A stretch of DNA of 6,048 nucleotides, taken from contig JAQXLO010000073.1 of assembly GCA_029012165.1 (NCBI GenBank), positions 1 to 6,048 on the forward strand, written 5' to 3'. Both the position numbers and the translations under genes were made by a program. How positions within the stretch are numbered: the stretch's first letter is position 1; each line of letters begins with the position of its first letter. The stretch comes from Oscillospiraceae bacterium. Lineage in GTDB: Bacteria; Bacillota; Clostridia; Oscillospirales; Acutalibacteraceae. The notes beneath the pieces were generated by a model. The model had not been told where the DNA came from. It ran no database searches and saw only the letters and a program-made list of their open reading frames with translations. Below are positions 5,375 to 6,048 of the stretch, piece after piece.

Positions 5375-5385
5375 ACATTTGTTTG
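5372..5385. promoter_or_regulatory. Candidate LexA operator (SOS box) CAAAC-N4-GTTTG
   Basis: CAAACATTTGTTTG is a dyad with perfect 5-bp arms. It matches the Gram-positive LexA consensus CGAAC-N4-GTTCG in layout; the differences are the symmetric G-to-A and C-to-T changes, one per arm. It overlaps the first three bases of the predicted -35, so bound LexA would block RNA polymerase. It lies 57 nt before the lexA start and 3 nt after the stop codon of the MFS gene. Confidence 0.65.
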
Positions 5386-5388
5386 TAT

Positions 5389-6048
5389 TTATTTTGCCCG
5401 CTTGCGGAACCAGCCGAGCCCCAGCAGCAAAAGAATCGGAAAGCACACGGCGGCAAGGATGCCGGCGTGGAGATTGCCGAAGTGATCGGAAACAAAACCC
5501 ACAAAGGTGGGTCCGCCGGCACAGCCAAGATCCCCTGCCAGCGCCATGAAGGCGAACATCGCCGTGCCGCCGCGCAGATGCTCTGCGGCGAGACTGGTGG
5601 TACCCGGCCAAAAGATGCCCACGGACAGACCGCACAGGGCACAGCCGAGCAGTCCGAGAATCGGGGAGGCGGAGAGGGAGGTCAGCAGATAGCTTCCGAC
5701 GCACAGCAGTGCACTGCACAGCATGAAGGCTTTCAGCGGCAGTTTTCGGCTCCATTTGCCGTAAAAGGCACGGGATGTGCCCATCAGGACACTGAACATC
5801 ATGGTGCCCAGCAGATCCCCGGTGGTTTTGGAAACGCCGATGGCAGATTCGGCAAAGGCGGATGCCCATTGACTGATGGCCTGTTCGGCGGCGCCGGAGC
5901 AGAACATCAGCAAAAGCACGGGTAAAAACAGCTTTGCCCCGGCGAGCCTGCGAAAAGGCAGACCCTTTTCTTCCTCGGGGCGTTCGGGAAGCGGAACACG
6001 GGCAAAGGCGATGCCGTTGAGCACGGGCAAAACCGCCCAAAGCAGGGA
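5389..6048 (-). CDS. MFS transporter, C-terminal half (5' end outside window)
   Basis: The frame is open from the window edge (6048) to the TAA at 5389-5391, giving 219 residues. It begins in the end of a hydrophobic segment (SLLWAVLPVLNGIAF). A charged central cytoplasmic loop follows (PLPERPEEEKG), then about six hydrophobic segments, and a basic C-terminus (RKRAK). This fits transmembrane segments 7-12 of a 12-TM major facilitator. LMGTSRAFYGKWSRKLP resembles the motif-A-like loop between TM8 and TM9, and ALCGLSVGIFWPGTTSLAAE resembles TM10 of sugar/fucose-permease-like MFS proteins. The substrate cannot be read. A TTG at 6030 is not believed to be the start, because the reading frame and hydrophobic segment continue upstream of it. 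No terminator is visible between this gene and the lexA promoter, so some read-through into lexA is possible. Confidence 0.85.
   Translation of the reverse strand, partial: SLLWAVLPVLNGIAFARVPLPERPEEEKGLPFRRLAGAKLFLPVLLLMFCSGAAEQAISQWASAFAESAIGVSKTTGDLLGTMMFSVLMGTSRAFYGKWSRKLPLKAFMLCSALLCVGSYLLTSLSASPILGLLGCALCGLSVGIFWPGTTSLAAEHLRGGTAMFAFMALAGDLGCAGGPTFVGFVSDHFGNLHAGILAAVCFPILLLLGLGWFRKRAK

Overview
The window comes from a Gram-positive bacterium, most likely a gut-type Clostridia (Oscillospiraceae/Ruminococcaceae-like). This is inferred from the Firmicutes-style LexA and RarA sequences, the strong AAGGAGG/GGAGG ribosome binding sites, Lys-rich Sec signal peptides, a lipoprotein signal and moderately GC-rich DNA. 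The species cannot be named from sequence alone.

Layout. Positions 1-2703 (+ strand) hold the end of a tight operon for exported proteins. It has the C-terminal part of a right-handed parallel beta-helix protein (1-384), a SurA-N-like lipoprotein (395-1042), and a second, complete beta-helix protein (1045-2703) paralogous to the first. The spacing (10 nt, then 2 nt) and the Shine-Dalgarno sites buried in the upstream gene ends point to co-translation. The two beta-helix proteins share an unusual C-terminal tail ending in Y-W-[LI]-F. Their job is probably surface or extracellular polysaccharide binding or cleavage, but no substrate can be read from the sequence.

Positions 2704-3117 carry no convincing gene but are densely structured. 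A 363-bp segment (2707-3069) is bounded by 23-nt imperfect inverted repeats and looks like a non-autonomous, MITE-like insertion. Inside it are a 162-nt concentric long hairpin (2787-2948) and two compact GC-rich hairpins (2978-3030). Just outside it is a 14-bp-stem intrinsic terminator (3074-3114) between the two convergent operons.

Positions 3118-5385 (- strand) form an apparent SOS operon: a promoter and LexA-type operator (5346-5385), lexA, rarA (an AAA+ replication-fork maintenance ATPase) and a 106-residue signal-peptide/single-TM protein of unknown function. Coupling is tight throughout. The rarA ribosome binding site overlaps the lexA stop codon, and the small gene overlaps rarA by ATGA. 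DNA damage should derepress all three together, which makes the small membrane protein a candidate SOS effector. Upstream of lexA on the same strand is the C-terminal half of an MFS transporter (5389-6048), cut by the window edge and ending 3 nt before the LexA operator.
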